A stretch of 64,000 nt of DNA from NCBI RefSeq assembly GCF_003151255.1, contig NZ_CP029481.1, forward strand, positions 1,984,001 through 2,048,000, in the 5' to 3' direction. Shown piece by piece: positions 18,246-27,521 of the stretch. This DNA is from Microvirga sp. 17 mud 1-3. GTDB taxonomy: Bacteria; Pseudomonadota; Alphaproteobacteria; Rhizobiales; Beijerinckiaceae. Made by a program: the position numbers and the translations under genes. Each line of letters starts with the position of its first letter. The first letter of the stretch is position 1. The notes under the pieces were generated by a model. It did no database searches and had not been told where the DNA came from. It saw only the letters and a list, made by a program, of their open reading frames with translations.

Positions 18246-18989
18246 TCAGGCGGGCATCTGCGGTGTGAGGACCTTTCCGTCCTGGGTGAAGTCGTAGATC
18301 TTGCCGGTCTCGGTCCAGTCCGGACGCGCCAGCTTCACCACGTGAGGCGCGAGGTCCTCGGGGGTCTTCAGGGTCGATTGGTCCTCGCCCGGAAGGGCCG
18401 CGCGGCGCATGGCGGTGGCGAGCGGTCCCGGGTTGAGGAGCATCGCCTTCACGGGGGTCGTGACCGTCTCGGCCGCATAGGTCCGCACCAGGGCGTTCAG
18501 GGCGGCCTTGGAGACGGAATAGACGCCCCAATAGGCCGTGCATTTGCTCGCGGCGCCCGACGTGACGAAGATCGCGCGGCCCGCGTCGGAGGCGCGCAGC
18601 AGCGGATCCAGGGAGCGGAGCAGGCGGTAATTCGCCGTCACGTTGATGGCCATCACGGCGTCCCAGACGGGCTGGTCCACATGCGTGATGGGCGCAAGCT
18701 CGCCGAGGATGCCCGCATTGCCGAGCAGGATATCGAGCTTGCCCCAGCGCTCGTAGATGGCGGCGCCGAGCCGGTCGAGGGCGTCGAAATCCTTCAGGTC
18801 CACCGGCACGAGGGTCGCGGAGGAGCCCTTGGCGCGGATCTCGTCGTCGAGGGATTCGAGAGCACCCTGCGTGCGGGCCAGCGCGATGATGTGCGCGCCA
18901 GCATCCGCAAGCGCGAGCGCGGCCGCGCGGCCGATGCCGCGAGACGCGCCGGTGACGACCGCGACGCGGTTGGAGAGGGGCTTGGTCAT
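18246..18989 (-). CDS. SDR family NAD(P)-dependent oxidoreductase
   Basis: 247 residues, classical short-chain dehydrogenase. The cofactor motif TGASRGIG lies near residues 13-20, NAG at about 89-91, and the catalytic Ser/Tyr/Lys as SGAA then YWGVYSVSKAAL. The substrate is unknown. The start at ATG 18989 (MTKPLSNRVAVVTG) is 5 bp after the purF stop, so it is probably cotranscribed with purF; an SDR just after purF is common in related alphaproteobacteria. An intrinsic terminator follows. Confidence 0.92.
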   Translation of the reverse strand: MTKPLSNRVAVVTGASRGIGRAAALALADAGAHIIALARTQGALESLDDEIRAKGSSATLVPVDLKDFDALDRLGAAIYERWGKLDILLGNAGILGELAPITHVDQPVWDAVMAINVTANYRLLRSLDPLLRASDAGRAIFVTSGAASKCTAYWGVYSVSKAALNALVRTYAAETVTTPVKAMLLNPGPLATAMRRAALPGEDQSTLKTPEDLAPHVVKLARPDWTETGKIYDFTQDGKVLTPQMPA

Positions 18990-18994
18990 GAAAC

Positions 18995-20482
18995 TCAGTC
19001 GGCCTCGGCAAGAAGGGAAAGGCGGCGCGGCGTGGCCACCGTCAGGTCGGTCAGCGGGGTCGGGTAGTCGCCCGTGAAGCAATGGTCGGTGAATTGCGGC
19101 TGCGCCGGGTTGCGGCTCTTTTCGCCCATGGCCCGGTAGATGCCCTCGATGGAAAGGAACGCAAGGGAATCCGCCCCGATATAGGCGCGCATCTGCTCGA
19201 GGTCGTGGGTCGCGGCCAGGAGCTTCTCCTTCTCGGGCGTATCGATGCCGTAGAAGTCCGGATGGGTGATCGGCGGGCTAGCGATGCGGAAATGCACCTC
19301 GCGGGCGCCGGCTTCGCGCATCATGCGGACGATCTTCACCGAGGTGGTGCCTCGCACCAGGCTGTCGTCCACCAGCACAATCCGCTTGCCCTCGATGGCC
19401 GAGCGGTTGGCCGAGTGCTTCATGCGCACGCCGAGCTCGCGCACCGACTGCGTCGGCTGGATGAAGGTGCGGCCCACATAATGGTTGCGGATGATGCCGA
19501 GCTCGTAAGGAAGGCCGCAGCTCTGGGCATAGCCGATGGCGGCCGGAACACCGGAATCCGGCACCGGGATCACCACGTCGGCATCCGCCGGGGATTCCTG
19601 CGCGAGCTCCCGGCCCATACCTTTACGCACCGCATAGACGCTGTGACCGTTCACGATGGAATCGGGCCGGGCGAAATAGATGTACTCGAAGATGCAGGGA
19701 CGGGCCGGCTGCTGCGGCGCGAAGCGGAAGGACTCGATTCCCTCGTCCGAGATGACCACGCATTCGCCGTTCTCGATGTCACGGACGAAGCGGGCGCCGA
19801 TGATGTCGAGGGCGCAGGTCTCGGAGGTCAGGATGTAGCGGCCGTCGAGCTCGCCCAGCACGAGGGGGCGGATGCCGAGCGGGTCGCGGGCGCCGATGAG
19901 CTTCTTGTTGGTCAGCGCCACCAGCGAATAGGCGCCCTCGATCTGCTTGATCGCTTCGAGGAACCGGTCGACCACCCGGCCGTGGCGGCTGCGGGCGACG
20001 AGATGGACGATCACCTCCGTGTCCGTGGTGGACTGGCAGATGGCGCCGTCACGGATGAGGTTGCGGCGAAGGGTCAGGCCGTTGGTCAGGTTGCCGTTAT
20101 GGGCCACCGCGAAGCCGCCGCCGTCCAGTTCGGCGAAGAGCGGCTGCACGTTGCGCAGCACCGTCTCGCCCGTGGTGGAATAGCGTACATGGCCGATGGC
20201 CGAGAAGCCTTCCAGGCGCTCGATCACCGAGCGGTCCGAGAAACCGTCACCGACGAGGCCGAGCTTGCGTTCCAGATGGAAGACGTGACCGTTGAAGGAC
20301 ACGATGCCGGCCGCTTCCTGTCCACGATGCTGAAGCGCGTGGAGCCCCAAGGCCGTGATGGCGGCGGCGTCCGGGTGCCCGTAGATGCCGAAGACACCGC
20401 ATTCCTCGCGTAAGGTATCGCCGTCGAGGTCAAGATCCACCGTTTTGGGCCGGATCTGCCACGTCTCAGACAGAGAAGACAT
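18995..20482 (-). CDS. purF: Amidophosphoribosyltransferase PurF
   Basis: 495 residues, first committed step of purine synthesis (PRPP + glutamine to phosphoribosylamine). After a 27-residue propeptide the N-terminal nucleophile Cys28 opens the glutaminase domain (EECGVFGIYGH). The PRPP-binding loop is VLVDDSLVRGTTS. Of the Cys ligands that hold an Fe-S cluster in Bacillus-type PurF, most look replaced (SPPITHPDFYG carries Asp), so a cluster is unlikely. Two ATGs, 20488 and 20482; the ribosome site AAGGAA is best spaced for 20482. Follows cvpA, the classical cvpA-purF pairing. Confidence 0.96.
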   Translation of the reverse strand: MSSLSETWQIRPKTVDLDLDGDTLREECGVFGIYGHPDAAAITALGLHALQHRGQEAAGIVSFNGHVFHLERKLGLVGDGFSDRSVIERLEGFSAIGHVRYSTTGETVLRNVQPLFAELDGGGFAVAHNGNLTNGLTLRRNLIRDGAICQSTTDTEVIVHLVARSRHGRVVDRFLEAIKQIEGAYSLVALTNKKLIGARDPLGIRPLVLGELDGRYILTSETCALDIIGARFVRDIENGECVVISDEGIESFRFAPQQPARPCIFEYIYFARPDSIVNGHSVYAVRKGMGRELAQESPADADVVIPVPDSGVPAAIGYAQSCGLPYELGIIRNHYVGRTFIQPTQSVRELGVRMKHSANRSAIEGKRIVLVDDSLVRGTTSVKIVRMMREAGAREVHFRIASPPITHPDFYGIDTPEKEKLLAATHDLEQMRAYIGADSLAFLSIEGIYRAMGEKSRNPAQPQFTDHCFTGDYPTPLTDLTVATPRRLSLLAEAD

Positions 20483-20658
20483 CGTCATTTCCTTGGGGTG
20501 GCACCATAGGCGGCGCTTAAGGCACCTATTTAATGAGCCTTGCGCGGAACGCCAACGTTTATTGCGGTCGCGCCCCGGCTGCAGGGCCGGGGTGTTCTTC
20601 ACGTTGCCGAGGGGCGGAACGGCGACGGGAGCCTAACCCTGTCGCCGATCCGGAAATG

Positions 20659-21279
20659 TCAGCCGCGGGGCTGCGCGGGCCGGGCCGGCGGCGAGGCCGG
20701 CGCAGCCGGAGCAGTGCCGGGGCGCTGCGGATCGGGCTCGGCCGGTTCGCCCTGCTCGATCTCGGGCTTGCCCTTGTCGCGCAGCTTCTGGATCAGCGCT
20801 TCGGCATTCTCGGGCAGCATGGCGATGATGCTGTCGCGGGTGTTCTCCATGGCCGGGCGGGTGCGCGACGTCGCGGCCCAGTCGGGGTTCTTGCCCTGGA
20901 GGAGCCAGCCCAGGAAGGCCCAGCCGATGACGCAGATGAGGAAGCCTCGCGCCGCGCCGAAGACCAGGCCGAGGGTCCGGTCGAGGGCGCCGATGCGGGA
21001 ATCGAGAATCAGGTCGGAGATCTGGACCGTGATGATCGAGACCACGATGAGGGTCACGACGAAGATGCCGCCGATCGCCGCCACAAGGGCCACCGTGTGA
21101 TTGTGGATATATTGCTGCGCCAAAGGCAGCACGGCCGGGTGCAGATACCAGGCCACCGCGGCGGCCGCGACCCAGGCCACGATCGCTAGCACTTCGCGCG
21201 TGAAGCCGCGGACGGCGGCCAGAAGACCGGAAATCAGAACGACGCCGACGACAACGAGATCCAGAATGGAAAAAGGCAT
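20659..21279 (-). CDS. cvpA: CvpA family membrane protein
   Basis: 206 residues. Four predicted membrane helices from MPFSILDLVVVGVVLISG onward, with the conserved RGFTREVL loop and the DRTLGLVFGAARGFLI segment of the family, then a Pro/Ala-rich cytoplasmic tail ending in the last 45 residues. CvpA was first linked to colicin V production and is usually next to purF, as here. In other bacteria it supports envelope and bile resistance. The start is placed at 21279 because the preceding 23 codons are not family-like. Confidence 0.9.
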   Translation of the reverse strand: MPFSILDLVVVGVVLISGLLAAVRGFTREVLAIVAWVAAAAVAWYLHPAVLPLAQQYIHNHTVALVAAIGGIFVVTLIVVSIITVQISDLILDSRIGALDRTLGLVFGAARGFLICVIGWAFLGWLLQGKNPDWAATSRTRPAMENTRDSIIAMLPENAEALIQKLRDKGKPEIEQGEPAEPDPQRPGTAPAAPASPPARPAQPRG

Positions 21280-21408
21280 GGGCAAGCCTGACGCAGGGAC
21301 GGGGACAGCCTCGCAAGGCGGTGAGGGCGTCGCGGTGTATAGCGGCAAGAAAGGCGTTCGTCACCCCAGGGCAGGTCACAGAGCAGGGATGGGGCCCGGC
21401 CGGGCCGG

Positions 21409-22815
21409 TCAGGCCCGGGAGCGGGCAAGCCGGTTCTGGCGCGCTGCGATCCCGGCCACCAGGTCGGTGATGTGCCCGATGGAGGAGGCTGCCAGGGGCA
21501 GACGCTCCTTCCGGTCGGTCCGGGCCGGGGGAGAAACGGCACTGGCAAAGCCGAGCTTGGCGGCTTCCTTCAGCCGCGCCTCGGCCTGGGCGACGGGCCG
21601 GATGGCGCCGGACAGGCCGAGCTCGCCGAAATAAACCGTGTCGGGCGGCAGGGGATTGCCCGAGAGCGACGAGACCAGGGCGGCTGCCGCCGCGAGATCG
21701 GCGGCAGGCTCCGTGATGCGCAGGCCGCCCGCGACGTTCAGGTAAACGTCGTGCATCCCGAGACGGAGGCCCCCATGAGCCTCCAGCACGGCGAGCACCA
21801 TGGACAGGCGCGCCGGATCCCAGCCCACGACGGCCCGGCGCGGGGTGCCGAGGGACGAGGGAGCGACGAGGGCCTGGATTTCCACGAGGAGCGGGCGGGT
21901 GCCCTCCATGCCGGCAAAGACTGCCGTTCCGGGCGTCGCGAGATCGCGCCCGGCCAGAAAGAGCTCGGAGGGATTCGGCACCTCGCGCAGGCCTCGGTCG
22001 GACATCTCGAACACGCCGATCTCGTCGGTCGGTCCGAAGCGATTCTTCACGGCGCGCAGGATGCGGAAATGGTGGCCCGTATCGCCCTCGAAGGAGACGA
22101 CTGCGTCGACCATGTGCTCGACGACGCGGGGACCGGCGATCTGCCCGTCCTTGGTCACGTGGCCCACCAGGATCACGGCCGTGCCGGTAGTCTTGGCGAA
22201 CCGGATCAGCGCCTGGGCGCTGCCGCGCACCTGGGTCACGGTGCCGGGGGCGGATTCGACCGTCTCGGTCCACATGGTCTGGATCGAGTCGATGATCGCA
22301 AGCGCCGGCGGGCGGCCCTGGGACAGAGTCGCGACGATGTCTTCCACGTTGGTTTCGGAGGCGAGCTCCACGGGCGCCTGGCCGAGGCCGAGGCGCTCGG
22401 CCCTAAGGCGCACCTGCGCCACCGCCTCCTCACCCGAAATGTACGCGACCCGCTCACCCCGGTTCGCCAGAGCGGCCGTGGCCTGCATGAGGAGGGTCGA
22501 CTTGCCGATGCCCGGATCGCCGCCGAGAAGGATGATGGAGCCGTGGACGAAGCCGCCGCCGGTCACCCGGTCGAGCTCCGCGATGCCAGAAGGCGTGCGC
22601 GGAGCCTCCTTCGCCTCGCCCGAAAGGCCCTCGAGCGGGAAGATCCGGCCCTTGGCGCGGGACGGGCGCGTGGCCACGGGGCCGACCATCGGGTTCGCAG
22701 AGCCGGTCTCCTCGACGATGGTGTTCCAGCCGCCGCAGGCCTCGCATTTGCCCTTCCAGCGATTGTAGACCGCGCCGCATTCCTGGCACGCGAAGGAGGC
22801 CTGACGCTTCGCCAT
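21409..22815 (-). CDS. radA: DNA repair ATPase RadA (Sms)
   Basis: 468 residues. The N-terminal zinc finger has CQECG and CEACGGW, followed by Walker A GDPGIGKSTL, the RadA-specific KNRFG motif, and a C-terminal Lon-protease-like domain (NVAGGLRITEPAADLA). RadA promotes branch migration of recombination intermediates. The ATG at 22815 shares one base with the alr stop (TGATG), so translation is probably coupled. It sits in the dnaB-alr-radA-cvpA-purF run. Confidence 0.96.
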   Translation of the reverse strand: MAKRQASFACQECGAVYNRWKGKCEACGGWNTIVEETGSANPMVGPVATRPSRAKGRIFPLEGLSGEAKEAPRTPSGIAELDRVTGGGFVHGSIILLGGDPGIGKSTLLMQATAALANRGERVAYISGEEAVAQVRLRAERLGLGQAPVELASETNVEDIVATLSQGRPPALAIIDSIQTMWTETVESAPGTVTQVRGSAQALIRFAKTTGTAVILVGHVTKDGQIAGPRVVEHMVDAVVSFEGDTGHHFRILRAVKNRFGPTDEIGVFEMSDRGLREVPNPSELFLAGRDLATPGTAVFAGMEGTRPLLVEIQALVAPSSLGTPRRAVVGWDPARLSMVLAVLEAHGGLRLGMHDVYLNVAGGLRITEPAADLAAAAALVSSLSGNPLPPDTVYFGELGLSGAIRPVAQAEARLKEAAKLGFASAVSPPARTDRKERLPLAASSIGHITDLVAGIAARQNRLARSRA

Positions 22816-23969
22816 CAGAGCGTCGCCCCGGTATAGACGCGCCGATAGCGGGGCCCGAGGCCCGTGAGGATCTCGTAGCCGATGGTGCCAGCTCGGCGCC
22901 CGACCTCGTCGACCGTCAGAGGTCCGCCGATCAGGGTCACGGGGCCGCCTCGGACCAGGGCACTCTCCGGCGCGTCCGTGACGTCGACGGCGAGCAGGTC
23001 CATGGAGACGGTTCCGGCGAAGGGACACAGCTGCCCTCCCACCAGAGCCATGCCGCGCAGGCCAGGCTCGCCGCTGCGGCCCGGGGAGCTTGCGGAGCGG
23101 GGATAGCCGTCCGCATAGCCCACCGAGACCGTGGCGATCCGCCTCCGGCCGCCGGCTGTCCAGCGGCCGTTATAGCCCACAGTCTCGTCCGTCTCGACGA
23201 AGCGCAGCTGCACGATCCGGCCTTCGAGCTCCACCACCGGCCGCATGGGATTGGCCTCGCCGGGGGTCGGATTGCCGCCATAGAGGGCATAGCCCGGCCG
23301 GACGAGGTCGAAATGAGGCTTCTGGGGCAGGAAGATGCCGGAGGAATTGGCCAGGGAGGCCGGAAGGCCCGGCAGGGCGTTCCGGACGGCCGTGAATGCC
23401 TCGATCTGCCGGAGGTTGAGTGGGTTGTCCCGCTCCTCGGCGGAGACGAAATGGCTCATGAGCAGGGCGGGCGTGAAATCCTTCAGCTCCGGCCGAGCCG
23501 CGAGGGCGAGGCCCTCGCTGACGGTCAGGCCGAGGCGGTTCATGCCCGTGTCCACATGGATCGCCGCCTCGAAGGCGCGTCCTTCAGCCCGGCAGAAGGA
23601 CGCCCATTCGTCGATCTCGGGCAGGGAGCCGAGGACCGGCCGAAGGCTATGGGCCACCAGATGCCCGCAGGAGCCGGGCAGGAGCCCGTTGAGCACGTAG
23701 ATCGTCGCCTCAGGCGCGACCGCACGGGCCCGGATCGCTCCGCTCACATGGGCCAGGAAGAAGGTGCGGCAGCCGGCGGCCGCCAGGGCCGGAACGGCCT
23801 TCTCGATGCCGGTGCCATAGGCGTTCGCCTTGACGACCGCCGAGGTCTCGGCGCCGCCCGCCTGCGTGCGCAGGGTCCGCCAGTTGGACACAAGGGCATC
23901 CAGGTCGATGCGAAGGAGCGCGCCGGCGGCCTCCTCGGGGATGTGGCCCTGCGGGGCCGTCTGGGACAT
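22815..23969 (-). CDS. alr: Alanine racemase
   Basis: 384 residues, fold-type III PLP enzyme producing D-alanine for peptidoglycan. The PLP lysine is in VVKANAYGTG and the partner tyrosine region is VSVGYADGYPR. The frame also offers a TTG at 23981 that overlaps the dnaB stop (TTGA); the ATG at 23969, giving MSQTAPQGHIPEE, is chosen. The gene lies between dnaB and radA, an order shared by many Rhizobiales. Confidence 0.95.
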   Translation of the reverse strand: MSQTAPQGHIPEEAAGALLRIDLDALVSNWRTLRTQAGGAETSAVVKANAYGTGIEKAVPALAAAGCRTFFLAHVSGAIRARAVAPEATIYVLNGLLPGSCGHLVAHSLRPVLGSLPEIDEWASFCRAEGRAFEAAIHVDTGMNRLGLTVSEGLALAARPELKDFTPALLMSHFVSAEERDNPLNLRQIEAFTAVRNALPGLPASLANSSGIFLPQKPHFDLVRPGYALYGGNPTPGEANPMRPVVELEGRIVQLRFVETDETVGYNGRWTAGGRRRIATVSVGYADGYPRSASSPGRSGEPGLRGMALVGGQLCPFAGTVSMDLLAVDVTDAPESALVRGGPVTLIGGPLTVDEVGRRAGTIGYEILTGLGPRYRRVYTGATL

Positions 23970-23977
23970 GTGCTTGT

Positions 23978-25471
23978 TCAATCGCCGATCCGTTCAGGAA
24001 GCTTGTCTTCGTCTGCGAGATTGGTGAAGCGGGTGATGTCGGCCTGGAAGGCGAGCTGTACCGTGCCGGTGGGGCCGTGACGCTGCTTGCCGATGATGAC
24101 CTCCGCCTTGCCGTGGACCTGGTCCATCTCGGCCTGCCACTTGAAATATTCCTCGGTGCCGGGCTTCGGCTCCTTGTTCTTCAGATAATACTCTTCACGA
24201 TAAACGAACATGACCACGTCGGCGTCCTGCTCGATGGAGCCGGATTCGCGAAGATCCGCGAGCTGGGGGCGCTTGTCGTCGCGGGCTTCCACCTGACGGG
24301 AGAGCTGGGACAGGGCCACGACGGGGACCGCCAGTTCCTTGGCGAGCGCCTTGAGGCCGGTGGTGATCTCGGTCAGCTCCTGCACCCGGTTCTCGCCTTT
24401 CTTGGCCGAGGCGGAGAGGAGCTGGAGGTAGTCGACCACCAGCAGGTCGAGCCCACGCTGGCGCTTCAGCCGCCGGGCCCGGGCCGCGAGCTGGGCGATG
24501 GAGATGCCGCCGGTCTGGTCGACGTAGAACGGGATCGACTGCATCTCGCGGGCGGCTTCGGTGATCTTGTAGAAGTCGTCCTCGCGCATGTCGCCGCGGC
24601 GGATCTTGTAGGAGGCCACGCCGGATTGCTCGGCGATGATACGGGTGGCGAGCTGCTCGGCCGACATTTCGAGAGAGAAGAAGCCCACGATGCCGCCGTT
24701 GATCGTCTTCATGGTGCCGTCGGGCTGCTTCTCGGCCTGGTAGGCCTTGGCGATGTTGAAGGCGATATTGGTGACGAGCGAGGTCTTACCCATGGCCGGA
24801 CGGCCGGCCAGGATCACGAGGTCGGACGGCTGGAGGCCGCCGAGCGTCCGGTCGAGGTCGACGAGGCCGGTCGAGATGCCCGACAGCTTGCCTTCCCGCT
24901 TGTAGGCCGCCGCCGCCATATCGATGGCCTGGGTCAGGGCGTCTGAGAAGCGCTGGAAGCCGCCGTCGTAGCGGCCGGTCTCGGCGAGTTCGTAGAGCCG
25001 GCGCTCGGCCTCCTCGATCTGGTCCCGCGGAGCGCTGTCGACCGGTGCGTCATAGGCGACGTTCACCATGTCCTCGCCGATGGAGATCAGGTTCCGGCGG
25101 ATGGCGAGGTCGTAAATCGTGCGGCCGTAATCCTCCGCGTTGATGACCGTCGTGGCTTCGGCCGCGAGGCGCGCGAGGTATTGGGACACCGTGAGGCCGC
25201 CGAGGTCCTGGTCACCCAGGAAGGTCTTCAGCGTAATCGGTGTCGCGACCTTGCCGGCCTTGATGAGGCTTGTTGCCACCTCATAGATGCGCCGGTGTAG
25301 GTCCTCGATGAAATGGGAGGCCTCCAGGAAGTCGGAGACCCGGTAATAGGCGTCGTTATTGACGAGAATGGCGCCCAGCAGCGCCTGCTCGGCATCGATG
25401 TTGCTCGGGGCGACGCGGAATTGCGGCTCTGCCGAATCGATCCGAGCGATCAGGGCATTGGCGGTGGCCAT
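23978..25471 (-). CDS. dnaB: Replicative DNA helicase DnaB
   Basis: 497 residues. The N-terminal DnaB domain (NIDAEQALLGAILVNNDAYY) occupies about residues 20-125; the RecA-like helicase domain carries Walker A GRPAMGKTSL and Walker B LLVVDYLQL. It is the hexameric 5'-3' fork helicase. No intein is present. A 363-bp gap upstream separates it from rplI and contains two hairpins, a LexA-like site and a terminator, so dnaB probably has its own promoter within about 190 bp of the start. Confidence 0.97.
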   Translation of the reverse strand: MATANALIARIDSAEPQFRVAPSNIDAEQALLGAILVNNDAYYRVSDFLEASHFIEDLHRRIYEVATSLIKAGKVATPITLKTFLGDQDLGGLTVSQYLARLAAEATTVINAEDYGRTIYDLAIRRNLISIGEDMVNVAYDAPVDSAPRDQIEEAERRLYELAETGRYDGGFQRFSDALTQAIDMAAAAYKREGKLSGISTGLVDLDRTLGGLQPSDLVILAGRPAMGKTSLVTNIAFNIAKAYQAEKQPDGTMKTINGGIVGFFSLEMSAEQLATRIIAEQSGVASYKIRRGDMREDDFYKITEAAREMQSIPFYVDQTGGISIAQLAARARRLKRQRGLDLLVVDYLQLLSASAKKGENRVQELTEITTGLKALAKELAVPVVALSQLSRQVEARDDKRPQLADLRESGSIEQDADVVMFVYREEYYLKNKEPKPGTEEYFKWQAEMDQVHGKAEVIIGKQRHGPTGTVQLAFQADITRFTNLADEDKLPERIGD

Positions 25472-25657
25472 CTGGCGCTCCGAAAAACGAGAACAGGGGG
25501 CGGCGATCCTAAACCGGATTCGGACACCGAATGGTTACCGCCCGGACACAGGGCGGGACTTCAGGCCGCCCGTTCGCGGCTTGTCCTCGTTGTCCCCGAT
25601 TCCCACACCACGCAGACTTCGCCGGCCTTGCGGGTCCGAGGACCCGTTCCGCCAACG

Positions 25658-25691
25658 AAAAAGCGCTTCCCGCCGAATCGACGGAAAGCGC
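25658..25691 (-). terminator. Intrinsic terminator of the rpsF-rplI operon
   Basis: On the minus strand a 12-bp stem with two G-T pairs (25691-25680 with 25674-25663) is followed by TTTTT (25662-25658). It lies about 145 bp past the rplI stop and 187 bp before dnaB, so it probably ends the ribosomal-protein transcript and insulates dnaB. Confidence 0.75.
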
Positions 25692-25698
25692 CATTTTG

Positions 25699-25713
25699 GA
25701 ACAAAGAGAGAAC
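25699..25713. promoter_or_regulatory. Candidate LexA (SOS) box, GAAC-N7-GAAC
   Basis: GAACAAAGAGAGAAC, which on the other strand reads GTTC-N7-GTTC, exactly the direct-repeat LexA motif established for alphaproteobacteria. It is upstream of dnaB-alr-radA on their strand but separated from dnaB by a terminator, so the target is uncertain. Such a short motif can occur by chance. Confidence 0.4.
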
Positions 25714-25745
25714 GAACGCAAGCTGTTCCGCTCAAGGTTCTCGAG

Positions 25746-25778
25746 GAGCCGAGAGCATCATTGCAATGCTCTCGGCTC
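25746..25778. repeat. Perfect 13-bp inverted repeat
   Basis: GAGCCGAGAGCAT (25746-25758) and ATGCTCTCGGCTC (25766-25778) with a 7-nt loop. It has no T-run on either side, so it looks more like part of an intergenic repeat family, or a 3' stabilising hairpin of the rplI mRNA, than a terminator. Confidence 0.6.
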
Positions 25779-25799
25779 AATAGAAAGCACTGGATCGAT

Positions 25800-25825
25800 C
25801 CCAAAAGTGCAAAGCCACTTTTGGG
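25800..25825. repeat. 10-bp inverted repeat, CCCAAAAGTG type
   Basis: CCCAAAAGTG (25800-25809) and CACTTTTGGG (25816-25825), loop CAAAGC, 9 bp after the rplI stop. From memory, this AAAAGTG/CACTTTT palindrome resembles a common extragenic repeat of Rhizobiales; a diverged relative is seen at 43086-43112. Confidence 0.55.
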
Positions 25826-25834
25826 TCTGAAGCC

Positions 25835-26398
25835 TTAGAGCTCCACGTCGCCGGCTTCGGCGAGGGCGGCACCGACCTCGAGGCCGAGATCGTCGAGGTT
25901 GGTCTCCTCGCGGGTCGAGACCGCTTCGCCGCGGGCCTGACGCTCGGCTTCCTCGGGGCTGCGGGCGACGTTGATCGTCACCTCGACCTCGACCTCCGGA
26001 TGGAGGGCGACCGGGACCGGGTGCATGCCCAGGGTCTTGATCGGGGTGTTGAGGACGATCTGGTTACGGTCGACCGAGAAGCCGTTCTGGGTCATCGTCT
26101 CGGCGAGGTCGCGGGTCGAGACCGAGCCGTAGAGAACGCCCGTCTCGCCGGCCTGGCGGATGATGACGAAGCTCTGGCCGTTCAGCTTCTCGCCGACAGC
26201 CTCGGCCTCCTTGCGGCGCTCGAGGTTGCGGGCCTCAAGCTGGGCGCGCTGGTTCTCGAAATGCTCTTTGTTGGTCTTGGTGGCGCGCAGGGCCTTGCCG
26301 CGTGGCAGAAGGAAGTTGCGCGCATAACCGTCGCGCACCTTCACGGTCTCGCCCATCTGGCCGAGCTTTGCGACGCGCTCGAGAAGAATCACTTCCAT
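25835..26398 (-). CDS. rplI: 50S ribosomal protein L9
   Basis: 187 residues. The N-terminal rRNA-binding domain is textbook: [17 protein letters not shown], then [18 protein letters not shown] long helix and C-terminal domain follow, with an acidic tail longer than the E. coli protein (149 aa), as is common in Rhizobiales. The ATG at 26398 has an excellent AAGGAG site 7 bases upstream. Last gene of the rpsF-rpsR-DUF2232-rplI unit. Confidence 0.97.
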   Translation of the reverse strand: MEVILLERVAKLGQMGETVKVRDGYARNFLLPRGKALRATKTNKEHFENQRAQLEARNLERRKEAEAVGEKLNGQSFVIIRQAGETGVLYGSVSTRDLAETMTQNGFSVDRNQIVLNTPIKTLGMHPVPVALHPEVEVEVTINVARSPEEAERQARGEAVSTREETNLDDLGLEVGAALAEAGDVEL

Positions 26399-26423
26399 TG
26401 GTTTTCTCCTTGAATGTTCGTGA

Positions 26424-27398
26424 TCAGGTTGAAGGGGTCTGGGGCAATTTCGGCCCGCGCCGGCCAGGAAAGCGGCGGCGTAGCCCGAAAACGGAATCGG
26501 CAATGCCGAACAGGGACAGAGCGATCATCAGGATGCCCTGGGTCAGGAACAGCACCACGTAGAGCGCGCTCAGGATGAAGCCGCGGACCGCATTGCCACG
26601 GGTGCGGTCGTGAATGGCCGCGAGGCCCTGCAGGGCGAAGGCCATGAACAGGGCGCCCGCGAGAGCGGTCGCGAAGACGCTGATGAAGCCCTCGAGGCCG
26701 AGTGGCAGTGTCAGAAGGCAGGCGCCGAGGACGATCGCAGCCGTCCGCGGCATGATCAGCTCGGGAACCGGCGGCCACGGGCGGGGCAGGCGCTTCGACA
26801 GGGCAACGATCTTGGCTGCCGCCCACAGATAGAGGGCGAGGACGGCCGTAAACCCTTGAGCCGACAGGAAGGGCGTGACGCGCGCGAACAGGTCGATCAC
26901 GCCTGCGCGGGTCTCGGCATCCAGGCTGTTGGGCTGCCCTTGCGGGAATTGCAGGTTGACGAAGGCTTCCGCGACCTCCCGGGCATTGGCCAGGAAAGTG
27001 TCGTAATTCCACCCGGTCGAGACAATCCCTGCCGCGACCACGGTCAGGGCTGCGGTGGCGGCCACCCAGGTCAGGAGGCGCCCGGTCGGATACCACTCGA
27101 TGGAGCCGTCCGCCGCAGGGCGGCCGAGGAGCGCGAGATAGGCGAGCCACCAGGCTGGAAGCGCAGTCACCAGGGCGAAGCCGAGGCCGCTCATGGGCGA
27201 CAGGACAAGGGCGATCGCCAAGCCGCCGACGAGCGCGGCCACGAGGCCGGCGCGGTGATTCCAGCCGAGCGAGACGATAAGGACCGGGATGGGGGACAGA
27301 AGATACAGGACGGCCGCCAGCGGGGTCGCCTTGACGATCACCGCGGTCAGGAGGGCCGAAACGAGGCCCGCGCCGATGCCTGGAAGAAGGAAATTCAT
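26424..27398 (-). CDS. DUF2232 family membrane protein
   Basis: 324 residues, about eight hydrophobic segments, starting [17 protein letters not shown]. The family (DUF2232, related to YybS) has no established biochemical role. Its position between rpsR and rplI is conserved in Rhizobiales, which suggests cotranscription with ribosomal proteins rather than a shared function. The start is taken at ATG 27398; the open frame runs 17 codons further with no ribosome site. Confidence 0.85.
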   Translation of the reverse strand: MNFLLPGIGAGLVSALLTAVIVKATPLAAVLYLLSPIPVLIVSLGWNHRAGLVAALVGGLAIALVLSPMSGLGFALVTALPAWWLAYLALLGRPAADGSIEWYPTGRLLTWVAATAALTVVAAGIVSTGWNYDTFLANAREVAEAFVNLQFPQGQPNSLDAETRAGVIDLFARVTPFLSAQGFTAVLALYLWAAAKIVALSKRLPRPWPPVPELIMPRTAAIVLGACLLTLPLGLEGFISVFATALAGALFMAFALQGLAAIHDRTRGNAVRGFILSALYVVLFLTQGILMIALSLFGIADSVFGLRRRFPGRRGPKLPQTPST

Positions 27399-27521
27399 GG
27401 ATCCCGCTGTCCCGCTGCTTGCTGCAGGGTTAGGGGCTTCTGGCCCCAACTGACCCGGCGGATTTTCACCGCCGGGCGGTTTGGTCGTGGGAGGCTGCGG
27501 AAACCGCAGCCTCGCCGGATC

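Larger units (their letters stand above)
25472..25834. other. Intergenic region between dnaB and rplI
   Basis: 363 bp with no credible gene. In minus-strand order from rplI it holds a 10-bp hairpin (25825-25800), a 13-bp hairpin (25778-25746), a LexA-type direct repeat (25713-25699) and an intrinsic terminator (25691-25658). The remaining 190 bp before dnaB should contain the dnaB promoter, but I see no convincing -35/-10 pair. Confidence 0.6.
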
